In this document: positions 8,484 to 20,935 of the stretch, one piece after another
Layout of the letters: each line of letters opens with the position of its first letter
Numbering within the stretch: position 1 is the first letter of the stretch
Origin: Streptococcus sp. VT 162
GTDB taxonomy: Bacteria > Bacillota > Bacilli > Lactobacillales > Streptococcaceae
Direction: 5' to 3'
Length of the DNA: 64,000 bases
Assembly: GCA_000688775.2 (NCBI GenBank)
Contig: CP007628.2
Coordinates: forward strand, 1,736,001 to 1,800,000
Translations under genes and position numbers: made by a program
The notes under the pieces: generated by a model
The model's input: the letters and a program-made list of their open reading frames with translations, nothing else
Databases searched by the model: none
Told to the model about the DNA's origin: nothing

Positions 8484-9740
8484 TTAGTCACTTAATAAAG
8501 CCTTGCGAACTAGGTTAAAGGCATGCATGACCGCAATATGTCGAACATCTGCTCGACTCCGTCCTGCAATATTGGCCTTGATCACCTCTGTCCCTTTTGC
8601 ATGTGCCAATCCAATAAAAACTGTACCAGCTGGATGCCCCTCTAGGCTATCTGGCCCTGCCACACCCGTCAAACTAACTCCATAATCAGACTGAGTCTTG
8701 ATCCGTGCCTGCTCTGCCATTTTTCGAGCCGTAAACCCAGAAACAACCCCGTGTTCTTTTAGCTCTTGCTCGGAAATATCCAACATCTTGGACTTTTCTT
8801 CTAGGCTGTAAGTGACAAAACCGCCATTAAAGATTGCTGAGACGCCCGAAAAGTCTGCTAATGTCGCTTGAAAGAGACCTGCCGTCAAGCTTTCTGCCGC
8901 AGTAATGCTTTTCTGTCTCTTCTTTAGCTCTTCTACAACGACACTTGCGAGACTGGTTTCTTCCCCATATCCATAACAGATGTCTCGTAGAGAAATTCCC
9001 TCGAAAGTTTGGCGACTCAAGATTTGATTTTCTAAGATATCCAGTGCTTGATCAGCCCTTTCTTGACTAACTGCTTTTGTAGACAAACGCAAGGTCACTT
9101 CTCCCGTCTTGGCATACGGCGCCAAGGTCGGATCGGTTTGATGGTCAATCAAATCCGCCAAAATGGTCACCAACTGACTCTCCCCAATTCCAAAGAAACG
9201 GAGCACTCGTGAGTATAACTTGGTACCAGTCATTAACTTGGGTAAGAGTTGATTTAAGACCATGGGTTTCAATTCACCAGGTGGTCCTGGGAGGACCACG
9301 TAGGTCACGCCATCCACTTCTGACACCCCTCCTACTGCTAAACCTGTCTCATTTGGCAGTGGAGTCGCCCCTTCTACAATTTGGGCTTGGCGCTCATTAT
9401 TCGGTGTCCGAGCATAGTCAGGTCTATGAGCAAAGAAAATATCCAGTTTCTCTTGCGCTTGAGGGTCAAACACTAGATCTTTTCCCAAAAATTTTGCCAG
9501 GGTTTGTTTGGTCAAATCATCCTCGGTTGGTCCCAAGCCCCCTGTCAAAATCACAAGATTACTACGTTGACTCGCAATCTCAAGCAAGGACAAAAGACGA
9601 GCTTCATTATCTCCAACAGCTGTTTGGAAGTAGACATCTACCCCGATTTCGGCTAGTTTCTCTGATAAAAACTGAGCATTGGTATTGACAATCTGCCCTG
9701 TTAAAATTTCTGTTCCAACAGCAATAATTTCTGCTTTCAT
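8484..9740 (-). CDS. cinA: Competence/damage-inducible protein CinA
   Basis: The 418-residue protein has an N-terminal MoaB/MogA-like domain ([29 protein letters not shown]) and a C-terminal nicotinamide-nucleotide amidase domain ([34 protein letters not shown]). CinA is recruited with RecA to the membrane during transformation and may also clean up damaged pyridine nucleotides. SD AGGAGG lies 4-5 nt before the ATG, with a cin-box just upstream. It probably forms an operon with recA. Confidence 0.97.
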   Translation of the reverse strand: MKAEIIAVGTEILTGQIVNTNAQFLSEKLAEIGVDVYFQTAVGDNEARLLSLLEIASQRSNLVILTGGLGPTEDDLTKQTLAKFLGKDLVFDPQAQEKLDIFFAHRPDYARTPNNERQAQIVEGATPLPNETGLAVGGVSEVDGVTYVVLPGPPGELKPMVLNQLLPKLMTGTKLYSRVLRFFGIGESQLVTILADLIDHQTDPTLAPYAKTGEVTLRLSTKAVSQERADQALDILENQILSRQTFEGISLRDICYGYGEETSLASVVVEELKKRQKSITAAESLTAGLFQATLADFSGVSAIFNGGFVTYSLEEKSKMLDISEQELKEHGVVSGFTARKMAEQARIKTQSDYGVSLTGVAGPDSLEGHPAGTVFIGLAHAKGTEVIKANIAGRSRADVRHIAVMHAFNLVRKALLSD

Positions 9741-9757
9741 GTTTCCTCCTACTTATC

Positions 9758-9765
9758 TATTCGAA
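9758..9765 (-). promoter_or_regulatory. Cin-box (ComX/SigX -10 type element) upstream of cinA
   Basis: TTCGAATA differs at one of eight positions from the streptococcal cin-box TACGAATA and has a T-rich stretch behind it. It lies 18 nt before the cinA ATG, giving a short leader that includes the SD. This is the expected late-competence promoter of cinA-recA. Confidence 0.75.
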
Positions 9766-9774
9766 TTTTTTTGA

Positions 9775-9802
9775 AAAAATCGCAGGAAATTTCCCACGAT
9801 TT
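9775..9802 (-). terminator. Terminator after lytR
   Basis: The stem AAATCG-N2-GGAAATTTCC-N2-CGATTT is followed by T residues on the minus strand. It separates the lytR transcript from the cinA cin-box only a few nt away. Confidence 0.8.
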
Positions 9803-9812
9803 GATTCTTTTC

Positions 9813-10853
9813 TTATTCTGCTTCTTCGTTTGAAGCGTTCGTACTGGTTGAAGGTGCTGTCCGACCAAAGGCTGTTTCGTACAGTACCGCATTGGTTTCC
9901 AATTCTGTCACTGGCTCTTTACCTAGTGAACGACGCAAGAGATTTTGCATCTCGAGCATATGTTCTGAAGTGACAATCTGATAAGAAATTCCCTGTAGCT
10001 CAGCGTCTTCCCCACGCAATTGATGCGTTTCGATATTCTTGAAGGAATCTTGATAGCCGAGCAATTGTGGAATGCTCTTAGCTGACAAGTCCACATTGGT
10101 CTGCATGTTATCACTCAAAGCTTTGAGGATACCTTGATAATGACTCACACTGTTTAGGCTCAAAACCTTCTCAACGATTTTTTGAATGACTTCACGTTGA
10201 CGTTTTTGACGACCATAGTCTCCTTCTGGGTCTTGGTAACGCATCCGTGAATACACCAGAGCTTCCTCACCATTCAAGGTTTGTTCTCCAACACCGATGG
10301 AAATCTTATTAAACTCTTCTTGGTCAGCAATCGAAATTGGGAAACCGAGTGTATTGTTGACGGTAATTCCACCAACTGCATCCACCAATTGTTGAAGCCC
10401 CTGCATGTTAACCATCACATAGCGGTCAATGTGGATATTCATCATCTTTTGAATAGTAGAAATTGCAAGTTCCGCACCACCATTAGCATAGGCGGCATTG
10501 AGTTTAGCTTCCTGAACTTGACCGTTTCCAGTCTCAATCTTGGTCAAAATATCCCGTTCCAAACTCATCATTGTGGTTTTCTTTGTTTTGGGATTAACCG
10601 TCAAGAGAATCATGGAATCACTATTTCCCGCCCACGGGTCTGTACGTTCCACATTTCCCGTATCTACCCCCATCAAGAGGATAGTCAGAGGCTCCGTCGC
10701 TTCGATAACGTTGGTTTCTTCCCCGATTTTTTTGTAAGTCTTTTTACTTAGGGTTTCTGTTCCCTGTTGGTAGATGGTATAGCCATAAACCGCTACACCT
10801 AAAACTGTTACTGCTAGGAAACCTAGCACCATTCCAATTAATTTTTTAATCAT
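9813..10853 (-). CDS. lytR: LytR-CpsA-Psr family cell-wall ligase
   Basis: This 346-residue protein has one N-terminal membrane anchor (IGMVLGFLAVTVLGVAVYGY) and an LCP domain from about residue 55 to 230. Typical segments are LLMGVDTGNVERTDPWAGNSDSM, MMSLERDI, and the Arg-rich MRYQDPEGDYGRQKRQREV. LCP enzymes transfer glycopolymers such as teichoic acids or capsule from undecaprenyl-phosphate carriers to peptidoglycan. The start lies 4 nt after the upstream GNAT stop, within the comM-tsaE-GNAT-lytR gene string. Confidence 0.93.
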   Translation of the reverse strand: MIKKLIGMVLGFLAVTVLGVAVYGYTIYQQGTETLSKKTYKKIGEETNVIEATEPLTILLMGVDTGNVERTDPWAGNSDSMILLTVNPKTKKTTMMSLERDILTKIETGNGQVQEAKLNAAYANGGAELAISTIQKMMNIHIDRYVMVNMQGLQQLVDAVGGITVNNTLGFPISIADQEEFNKISIGVGEQTLNGEEALVYSRMRYQDPEGDYGRQKRQREVIQKIVEKVLSLNSVSHYQGILKALSDNMQTNVDLSAKSIPQLLGYQDSFKNIETHQLRGEDAELQGISYQIVTSEHMLEMQNLLRRSLGKEPVTELETNAVLYETAFGRTAPSTSTNASNEEAE

Positions 10854-10857
10854 CTCG

Positions 10858-11379
10858 TTATTTATTTATCAGCTTGCCCATAAGACAAACATCTAAAAAT
10901 ATCCCTTCTGCTAAATAGGCTCCTCTTTCTTGTAAGCCTTCTGTGATAAATCCCATTTTTGAATAGAGGTGGATCGCAGCCTCGTTTCGTTTTTGTACAC
11001 TAAGTTGCAAACGGCGCAAGACGCCACTGACTTTAGCCCACTCGATGCCTTCTTCTAGAAGTATAGTCGCCAAGCCTTGGTTCCAGAATTTCTTTCGAAC
11101 TGCTAGAAAAACATCACCGATATGTCGAACTCTTAAATGTTGGTCTGCTGTGATATTTAAGACTCCTGCAATCTCATCATTCAGTAAGGCGAGGAGAGTA
11201 ATTTGATTCTCTGATGCAGCTTGTTTTTCGATAAAAAGAGCCATTTCAGAAGCTGTCATTATGATACCATTTTCATCCAAGCTGGTAAAATCTGTCTCTT
11301 GACCGACACAATCTAAAAATGCAATTAAGGCTGTAGCATCTGAAATCTCTGCTTCACGAATACACAACTCATACTCCAT
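10858..11379 (-). CDS. GNAT-family N-acetyltransferase (RimI-like)
   Basis: The product is 173 residues when started at ATG 11379 (MEYELCIREAE), which has AAGGAG 8 nt upstream and overlaps the tsaE stop by 11 nt. A longer reading would begin inside tsaE. The acetyl-CoA loop is RKKFWNQGLATILLEEGIEWA, and the C-terminal RNEAAIHLYSKMGFITEG is typical of GNATs that modify proteins or small amines. The substrate is unknown. Coupling with tsaE and lytR is conserved in streptococci as far as I recall. Confidence 0.88.
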   Translation of the reverse strand: MEYELCIREAEISDATALIAFLDCVGQETDFTSLDENGIIMTASEMALFIEKQAASENQITLLALLNDEIAGVLNITADQHLRVRHIGDVFLAVRKKFWNQGLATILLEEGIEWAKVSGVLRRLQLSVQKRNEAAIHLYSKMGFITEGLQERGAYLAEGIFLDVCLMGKLINK

Positions 11380-11812
11380 CTTGAAGCTCCTTGATAAGTT
11401 GTTCAGCCCGAGAGCCATGAGCCGTAAAATGAAGACAACGACCCTCAGCTTCTTTCAAGATTTCCAACTCCAAGTAAGAATCTGGTAAATCTTCACCCAA
11501 AAGATGCCCCCACTCAATAACAGTCACACCACCACCAAAGAGAAACTCATCCAAGTCAATAGAATCAGCATCACCTTCGATACGGTAGACATCCAAGTGG
11601 TAAAGTGGCAAACGCCCCTCATACTCTCTAACAATGGTATAGGTTGGACTTTTAATCATCTGACGGATATCCAAGCCCTTAGCAAGGCCCTTAGTAAAGG
11701 TTGTTTTACCCGCACCCAACTCTCCAGTCAAGATCAGAACATCGTCTTTTTGAAGCAAATGACCTAATCTTTCTCCGAGAGTTAGAAGTTCTTCTTCATT
11801 TTTTGTGTGCAT
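11369..11812 (-). CDS. tsaE: tRNA threonylcarbamoyladenosine biosynthesis ATPase TsaE
   Basis: This 147-residue P-loop protein has Walker A GELGAGKTTFTKGLA near 32 and the family motifs SPTYTIVREYEG, LYHLDVYR and VIEWGHLLG. It drives the TsaB/TsaD complex that makes t6A37 in tRNA. The -10 TATAAT (11819-11824) ends 6 nt before the ATG and no Shine-Dalgarno is visible, suggesting a leaderless transcript in addition to read-through from comM. Confidence 0.96.
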   Translation of the reverse strand: MHTKNEEELLTLGERLGHLLQKDDVLILTGELGAGKTTFTKGLAKGLDIRQMIKSPTYTIVREYEGRLPLYHLDVYRIEGDADSIDLDEFLFGGGVTVIEWGHLLGEDLPDSYLELEILKEAEGRCLHFTAHGSRAEQLIKELQDGV

Positions 11813-11895
11813 GCTACTATTATACCAAAAAGTTTTCTTTTGTGTGAATTTTCTTTATGGACTTACTATAACAATTTTGAAAGATTCTCCTCCAC

Positions 11896-12519
11896 TTAAA
11901 AGAATACAACTATTGAAAAAACAAACAGGATATCCCGAATCAGGTGTCCATAAAAGGAGATTTCCCTTTGAATACATTTTGGAAAAAGGAAACGTGCGCA
12001 TAGAAAACCAACACTGATATAAAGGAGAATCGAGGAAATCACTAAGGGATTCCTCAAGAAAACCATCGTAGCTAGAACGGAAATGACGACCGTTTTCTTT
12101 TTATTTAGGTGATTTTCTATATCGCGAAAAATTTTATCAAAAGGTAAGAAAATCAATAGATCTACTCCTAGCAAGAAAAAGAAGGAGGGTAAAAAGAGGT
12201 CAACCAATTCTTGCTGCAATTTGCTAGTGGTTTGGATGCTTTCTGAGAGAACCAGACAGGTTGCCAGAAGATTGACTACTAAAAGGAGGCAATAAACAAG
12301 ACTCACTTTCTTTTGAACATGTAAAATACTGTGCCTAGACTGGTCTGCTGTATGGAAATAATTTATCCCAGCACACAAGACAGAAATTCCTACAATCAAA
12401 ATCAAAAAATAAGCATTGGTCTGCTTCAAAGATAAAAAGGATTCTTTCCATAATAGACAACTAGAAAAACTAATCTGGATGACCGCAGCCAACAATAATA
12501 GGCGAATTGATTTTATCAT
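11896..12519 (-). CDS. comM: Competence-induced immunity protein ComM
   Basis: The product is a 207-residue polytopic membrane protein with about six hydrophobic segments and no soluble domain. Its length (206 in pneumococcus), position directly before tsaE, and the ComE-type promoter identify it as ComM. ComM protects competent cells against their own fratricide hydrolase CbpD. SD GGAGGG is 7 nt from the ATG. It precedes tsaE-GNAT-lytR, which may be co-induced. Confidence 0.87.
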   Translation of the reverse strand: MIKSIRLLLLAAVIQISFSSCLLWKESFLSLKQTNAYFLILIVGISVLCAGINYFHTADQSRHSILHVQKKVSLVYCLLLVVNLLATCLVLSESIQTTSKLQQELVDLFLPSFFFLLGVDLLIFLPFDKIFRDIENHLNKKKTVVISVLATMVFLRNPLVISSILLYISVGFLCARFLFPKCIQREISFYGHLIRDILFVFSIVVFF

Positions 12520-12541
12520 TTCTTATCCCTCCATATAAGGG

Positions 12542-12609
12542 ATTATACCCTGTAAGGAGGGTGAAATGAAGAATGCCCTCTCAAGTGTTCTTTTTTTATG
12601 CTCAACTGA
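12542..12609 (-). promoter_or_regulatory. Early-competence promoter: ComE direct repeat and -10
   Basis: On the minus strand, TCAGTTGAG (12601-12609) and ACACTTGAG (12580-12588) are direct repeats separated by exactly 12 nt, as in the ComE-binding consensus. A -10 TATAAT (12542-12547) follows about 32 nt further on, then the comM SD. The box lies immediately after the ndk terminator. Confidence 0.9.
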
Positions 12610-12610
12610 C

Positions 12611-12644
12611 CAAAAAACAGCTCTGTTGTGTACAGAACTGTTCT
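12611..12644 (-). terminator. Terminator after ndk
   Basis: Stem AACAGTTCTGT / ACAGAGCTGTT (one mismatch) with a TTTTTT run on the minus strand, 10 nt after the ndk stop. Confidence 0.8.
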
Positions 12645-12653
12645 TTTACCAGT

Positions 12654-13073
12654 CTAATCCTTAAACCAGAGGGCGATTTCTCGTTTAGCTGACTCTTCTG
12701 AATCTGATCCATGTACCACGTTTTGAATGACTTGATTTTCTCCTGCCGCCTTAGCAAAATCTCCCCGGATAGTTCCTGGCAGAGCTTCTTCTGGACGAGT
12801 AGCACCCATCATGGTCCGCCAAGTTTCAATCACTTTCGGACCTGATAGAATGCCCACCACTACTGGTCCTGAGGTCATAAACTGACGGATAGGAGGATAA
12901 AAACTTTTTTCAACCAAGTCTTGATAGTGCTGGTCAATCAAATCTTCTGAAACTGCTGAACGTAACTCTAATTTTTCGAGTTTGAAACCTCGTTGTTCCA
13001 TTCTTTGCAGAATTTCGCCAACCAGCCCTCTTTTCACACCATCTGGCTTAATGATAAAGAATGTTTGTTCCAT
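12654..13073 (-). CDS. ndk: Nucleoside diphosphate kinase
   Basis: The enzyme is 139 residues when started at ATG 13073 ([12 protein letters not shown]), which follows AAGGAGGTG. The phosphoryl-accepting His lies in the segment [12 protein letters not shown] near residue 115, and the nucleotide-binding [20 protein letters not shown] is intact. It balances NTP/dNTP pools. It has its own terminator, between rpoBC and comM. Confidence 0.97.
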   Translation of the reverse strand: MEQTFFIIKPDGVKRGLVGEILQRMEQRGFKLEKLELRSAVSEDLIDQHYQDLVEKSFYPPIRQFMTSGPVVVGILSGPKVIETWRTMMGATRPEEALPGTIRGDFAKAAGENQVIQNVVHGSDSEESAKREIALWFKD

Positions 13074-13146
13074 ATGGACACCTCCTTGGCATTTTAGTTC
13101 TTCTATTCTACCATACTTTATGAAAAAGTGGGAAAATTTTCTGAAA

Positions 13147-13179
13147 TAAAACAAAGAGAACCCAAAGGTTCTCTTGTTT
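13147..13179. terminator. Terminator after rpoC
   Basis: An approximately 13-bp stem (AACAAGAGAACC / GGTTCTCTTTGTT) with flanking T/A runs begins 5 nt past the rpoC stop. Confidence 0.85.
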
Positions 13180-13183
13180 GCTT

Positions 13184-16100
13184 TTATTCTACTGTTTCTT
13201 CAACTTGGATTTCCACAACTTCCTCTACAGGAGCAAGTTCTGCCTCTTCTTGTTCTGGAGCCAGATATTCTGCTTCATTGATAGCCTGTGGTTCAAGGTT
13301 ACGGTAGCGAGCCATACCAGTACCAGCTGGGATGATTTTACCGATGATAACATTTTCTTTAAGTCCAAGAAGATGATCTTTCTTACCACGGATGGCCGCA
13401 TCAGTAAGGACACGAGTTGTTTCCTGGAAGGAAGCCGCTGACAAGAAACTATTTGTTTCAAGTGAAGCTTTGGTGATTCCCATAAGAACTGGGCGACCAG
13501 TCGCTGGAACTCCACCTGCGATAAGAACATCCTTGTTAGCATCTGTAAAGTCGTTGATATCCATGAGGGTACCCATGAGGAGCTCTGTGTCACCTGGATC
13601 CATGACACGAACTTTACGGATCATTTGACGAACCATTACCTCGATGTGTTTGTCACCGATTTCTACCCCTTGACTACGGTAAACTTTTTGTACTTCACCG
13701 AGAAGGTAGGTTTCAACTGACAAGACATCACGAACAGCAAGGAGACGTTTTGGTTGGATAGAACCTTCTGTAAGAGCTGCACCGCGAGAGACTTGGTCTC
13801 CAACTTCGACACGCATACGTGCTGTAAATGGAACCACGTACTCACCTTCGCCAGTTTCACCCTTAACAAAGACTTTCTTGGTACGAGTTGACGCGTCTTC
13901 TTCGATAGCTGTAACTTGTCCTTTGACCTCTGTGATGACGGCTTCCCCTTTAGGATTGCGGGCTTCAAAGATTTCTTGGACACGAGGAAGACCCTGAGTG
14001 ATATCGGTATTTGAGGCAACCCCACCCGTGTGGAAGGTACGCATTGTAAGCTGTGTACCAGGTTCCCCGATAGATTGGGCAGCGATTGTACCAACTGCTT
14101 CACCAACTTCAACCGCATCACCAGTCGCCAAGTTGATACCATAACAGTGACGGCAGACACCATGACGAGTGTTACATGTAAATACAGAACGGATAGTGAC
14201 TTCTTCCACACCAGCATTGACAATTTCACGCGCCTTGTCTTCTGTAATCAACTCATTTGGACCGATGATTACTGCACCAGTTTCTGGATGTTTAACAGTT
14301 TTCTTAGTGTAACGACCGTTGAGGCGTTCTTCGAGAGACTCGATCATCTCTTTTCCTTCTGCGATAGAACGAATCAAGAGACCACGGTCTGTTCCACAGT
14401 CGTCCTCACGGATGATAACGTCTTGGGCAACGTCAACCAAACGACGAGTCAAGTAACCTGAGTCGGCTGTCTTAAGGGCCGTATCGGTCATACCTTTACG
14501 GGCACCGTGAGTTGAGAAGAACATTTCGAGTACTGACAAACCTTCGCGGAAGTTTGAAAGGATTGGCAATTCCATGATACGTCCGTTCGGAGCGGCCATC
14601 AGACCACGCATACCGGCAAGCTGTGAGAAGTTTGAGATGTTACCACGGGCTCCAGAGTCCATCATCATAACGATTGGGTTCTTAGGATCTTGGTTGGCAA
14701 CCAAACGTTTCTCTAATTTTTCACGGGCTGCACGCCATTCAGCTGTAACAGCGTTGTAGCGCTCGTCGTCTGTGATCATACCACGACGGAATTGTTTGGT
14801 GATTTGTTCTACACGTTTGTGTGATTCTTCGATGATTTCAGCCTTGTCTTCAACAACTGGGATATCGGCAATACCCACTGTCAAACCTGCAAGAGTTGAG
14901 TGGTGGTATCCGAGGTTCTTCATGCGGTCAAGTAGGGCAGAAGTTTCTGTCGTACGGAAACGTTTGAAGATTTCAGCGATGATATTCCCAAGATTTTTCT
15001 TCTTGAATGGAGGGTTGAGTTCAAGATTGCTGATTGCTTCCTTGATATCTCCACCTAGTGGCAAGAAGTATTTAGCTGGAACACCTTCTGTTAAGTTGGC
15101 ATTTGTTGGTTCTTGCAAGTAAGGCAGACCCTCTGGCATGATGTCGTTGAAGAGGATTTTACCAACTGTTGTCAGCAAGACCTTGTGTTTTTGCTCTTCT
15201 GTCCATGGTTTGTTAAGGCTGTCTGTTGCAATACCAACACGTGAGTGGAGGTGAACATAACCATTGCGGTATGCCATAACCGCTTCGTCACGGTCTTTGA
15301 AGACCATTCCTTCACCTTCACGACCAGCTTCTTCCATGGTCAAGTAGTAGTTACCCAAAACCATGTCCTGAGATGGAGTAACAACTGGTTTACCATCTTT
15401 CGGGTTCAAGATATGCTCAGCAGCCAACATCAAGATACGAGCTTCTGCTTGAGCTTCTTCTGAAAGCGGTACGTGGATGGCCATTTGGTCCCCGTCAAAG
15501 TCGGCATTGTAGGCTTCACAGACAAGTGGGTGCAAGCGAAGGGCTTTACCGTCAATCAAGACAGGCTCAAAGGCTTGGATACCCAAACGGTGAAGGGTCG
15601 GTGCGCGGTTCAAAAGTACTGGGTGTTCTTTGATTACTTCTTCAAGAATGTCCCAGATACGTTCATCTCCGCGTTCCACCAAGCGTTTAGCAGCTTTTAC
15701 GTTTTGAACGATATCACGCGCAACGATTTCACGCATGACGAATGGTTTAAAGAGCTCAATCGCCATTTCACGTGGCACACCACATTGGTACATCTTAAGA
15801 GTTGGACCAACGGCGATAACGGAACGTCCTGAGAAGTCAACACGTTTACCGAGCAAGTTTTGACGGAAGCGTCCTTGTTTCCCTTTAAGCATGTGGCTCA
15901 ATGATTTCAGTGGACGGCTACCTGGTCCTGTGATCGGACGACCACGACGACCGTTGTCAATCAAAGCGTCAACCGCTTCTTGAAGCATACGCTTCTCATT
16001 TTGAACGATGATACCTGGTGCATTCAACTCAAGCAAACGAGCCAAACGGTTGTTACGGTTGATAACACGGCGGTAAAGGTCGTTCAAGTCAGATGAGGCA

Positions 16101-16849
16101 AAACGGCCACCATCCAACTGCAACATTGGACGAAGATCTGGTGGAATAACCGGAAGGATGTTGAGAATCATCCATTCAGGTTTGTTACCAGACTTGTAAA
16201 AGGCATCCAAAACATCCAAACGACGGATAGCTTTGACACGTTTTTGTCCAGTAGCTGTTTTCAACTCTTCTTTGAGTTCAGCAATTTCTTTTTCAAGATC
16301 TACTTGTTTCAAAAGGTCTTGGATGGCTTCGGCACCCATTTTGGCAACGAATGAACCATAACCATACTCACGCAAGCGCTCACGGTATTCGCGCTCTGTC
16401 ATGATAGACTTGTGCTCAAGCGGTGTATCCTTCGGATCAATTACCACGTAAGCTGCAAAGTAGATAACTTCCTCGAGGGCACGAGGGCTCATATCAAGAG
16501 TCAAGCCCATACGACTTGGAATCCCCTTGAAATACCAGATGTGAGATACAGGAGCTTTCAACTCGATGTGCCCCATACGCTCACGACGAACTTTTGTACG
16601 CGTTACTTCAACCCCACAGCGGTCACAAACAATCCCTCTGTAACGAATGCGTTTGTACTTACCACAAGCACATTCCCAGTCTTTTGTAGGACCAAAGATG
16701 ACTTCGTCAAAGAGTCCTTCACGTTCTGGTTTCAACGTACGGTAATTGATTGTTTCAGGTTTTTTGACTTCTCCATAAGACCATGAACGGACTTTGCTTG
16801 GAGAAGCTAGAGTGATTTGCATACTTTTAAAACGATTTACATCAACCAC
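13184..16849 (-). CDS. rpoC: RNA polymerase beta' subunit
   Basis: This 1221-residue catalytic subunit has an N-terminal zinc ribbon ([19 protein letters not shown], about 60-78), the magnesium-binding active-site motif NADFDGDQ near 450, the bridge-helix/trigger-loop region ([36 protein letters not shown]), and the second zinc site CGTDRG...[13 protein letters not shown]. The C-terminal tail is rich in Glu/Val, as in pneumococcus. It is co-transcribed with rpoB, 32 nt downstream. Confidence 0.99.
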   Translation of the reverse strand: MVDVNRFKSMQITLASPSKVRSWSYGEVKKPETINYRTLKPEREGLFDEVIFGPTKDWECACGKYKRIRYRGIVCDRCGVEVTRTKVRRERMGHIELKAPVSHIWYFKGIPSRMGLTLDMSPRALEEVIYFAAYVVIDPKDTPLEHKSIMTEREYRERLREYGYGSFVAKMGAEAIQDLLKQVDLEKEIAELKEELKTATGQKRVKAIRRLDVLDAFYKSGNKPEWMILNILPVIPPDLRPMLQLDGGRFASSDLNDLYRRVINRNNRLARLLELNAPGIIVQNEKRMLQEAVDALIDNGRRGRPITGPGSRPLKSLSHMLKGKQGRFRQNLLGKRVDFSGRSVIAVGPTLKMYQCGVPREMAIELFKPFVMREIVARDIVQNVKAAKRLVERGDERIWDILEEVIKEHPVLLNRAPTLHRLGIQAFEPVLIDGKALRLHPLVCEAYNADFDGDQMAIHVPLSEEAQAEARILMLAAEHILNPKDGKPVVTPSQDMVLGNYYLTMEEAGREGEGMVFKDRDEAVMAYRNGYVHLHSRVGIATDSLNKPWTEEQKHKVLLTTVGKILFNDIMPEGLPYLQEPTNANLTEGVPAKYFLPLGGDIKEAISNLELNPPFKKKNLGNIIAEIFKRFRTTETSALLDRMKNLGYHHSTLAGLTVGIADIPVVEDKAEIIEESHKRVEQITKQFRRGMITDDERYNAVTAEWRAAREKLEKRLVANQDPKNPIVMMMDSGARGNISNFSQLAGMRGLMAAPNGRIMELPILSNFREGLSVLEMFFSTHGARKGMTDTALKTADSGYLTRRLVDVAQDVIIREDDCGTDRGLLIRSIAEGKEMIESLEERLNGRYTKKTVKHPETGAVIIGPNELITEDKAREIVNAGVEEVTIRSVFTCNTRHGVCRHCYGINLATGDAVEVGEAVGTIAAQSIGEPGTQLTMRTFHTGGVASNTDITQGLPRVQEIFEARNPKGEAVITEVKGQVTAIEEDASTRTKKVFVKGETGEGEYVVPFTARMRVEVGDQVSRGAALTEGSIQPKRLLAVRDVLSVETYLLGEVQKVYRSQGVEIGDKHIEVMVRQMIRKVRVMDPGDTELLMGTLMDINDFTDANKDVLIAGGVPATGRPVLMGITKASLETNSFLSAASFQETTRVLTDAAIRGKKDHLLGLKENVIIGKIIPAGTGMARYRNLEPQAINEAEYLAPEQEEAELAPVEEVVEIQVEETVE

Positions 16850-16881
16850 TATTTCTTCCCTTTCTATTCTAAGTGAACTGC

Positions 16882-20493
<3,612 letters not shown>

Positions 20494-20654
20494 GATGATT
20501 CTCCTTTGTAAATAAATTCCAAGCCTTGTCAATCAGGCTTTTCTAATCGTCATATGGTTTTAAAAACCCCTATCACCGTGTCCCTTTGACGAATTTTCAG
20601 AATCTTTAAATCTTTGTTACAAGCACTCAAAAACCTGAAAAAAAGCACAAAAAG

Positions 20655-20692
20655 AGCAGCTAAATCTGACTTTTTCAGAAGATTTAACTGCT
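20655..20692 (-). other. Terminator-like hairpin in the rpoB leader
   Basis: In the roughly 250-nt untranslated leader, AGCAG-N-TAAATC pairs with GATTTA-N-CTGCT. On the minus strand it is followed by CTCTTTTTGTGCTTTTTTT. It looks like an attenuator placed between the rpoB promoter and the gene. No leader peptide is obvious. The rest of the leader shows nothing I recognise. Confidence 0.5.
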
Positions 20693-20747
20693 GTGAGCCT
20701 TGTCTGGACAATATTTCAGACAAAACCTACGACAAATGATTATTCAT

Positions 20748-20776
20748 ATTATACCTTATTTAGCTAGATTTTTCAA
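20748..20776 (-). promoter_or_regulatory. rpoBC promoter
   Basis: The minus strand has TTGAAA (20771-20776), a 17-nt spacer and TATAAT (20748-20753). It is about 255 nt upstream of the TTG start, giving a long leader. Confidence 0.8.
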
Positions 20777-20866
20777 GGTTTTTTTACTATTTTTTAAACA
20801 ATCTTTTCCTATATATTATTTTAAAATTTCAAGAGAATGAAGCATTATATTTTCTCTTAAAAGTTA

Positions 20867-20904
20867 GGAAAACGCTTGCACTAATGTTTACCTCGTGCTA
20901 TACT
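20867..20904 (+). promoter_or_regulatory. pulA promoter with overlapping cre (CcpA) site
   Basis: TTGCAC (20876-20881), a 17-nt spacer and TATACT (20899-20904) form the promoter. GGAAAACGCTTGCA (20867-20880) matches 12 of 14 positions of the cre consensus and covers the -35, so catabolite repression by CcpA is expected. Confidence 0.8.
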
Positions 20905-20935
20905 GATAAGGAACAACTACACAAGGAGAATTGTG

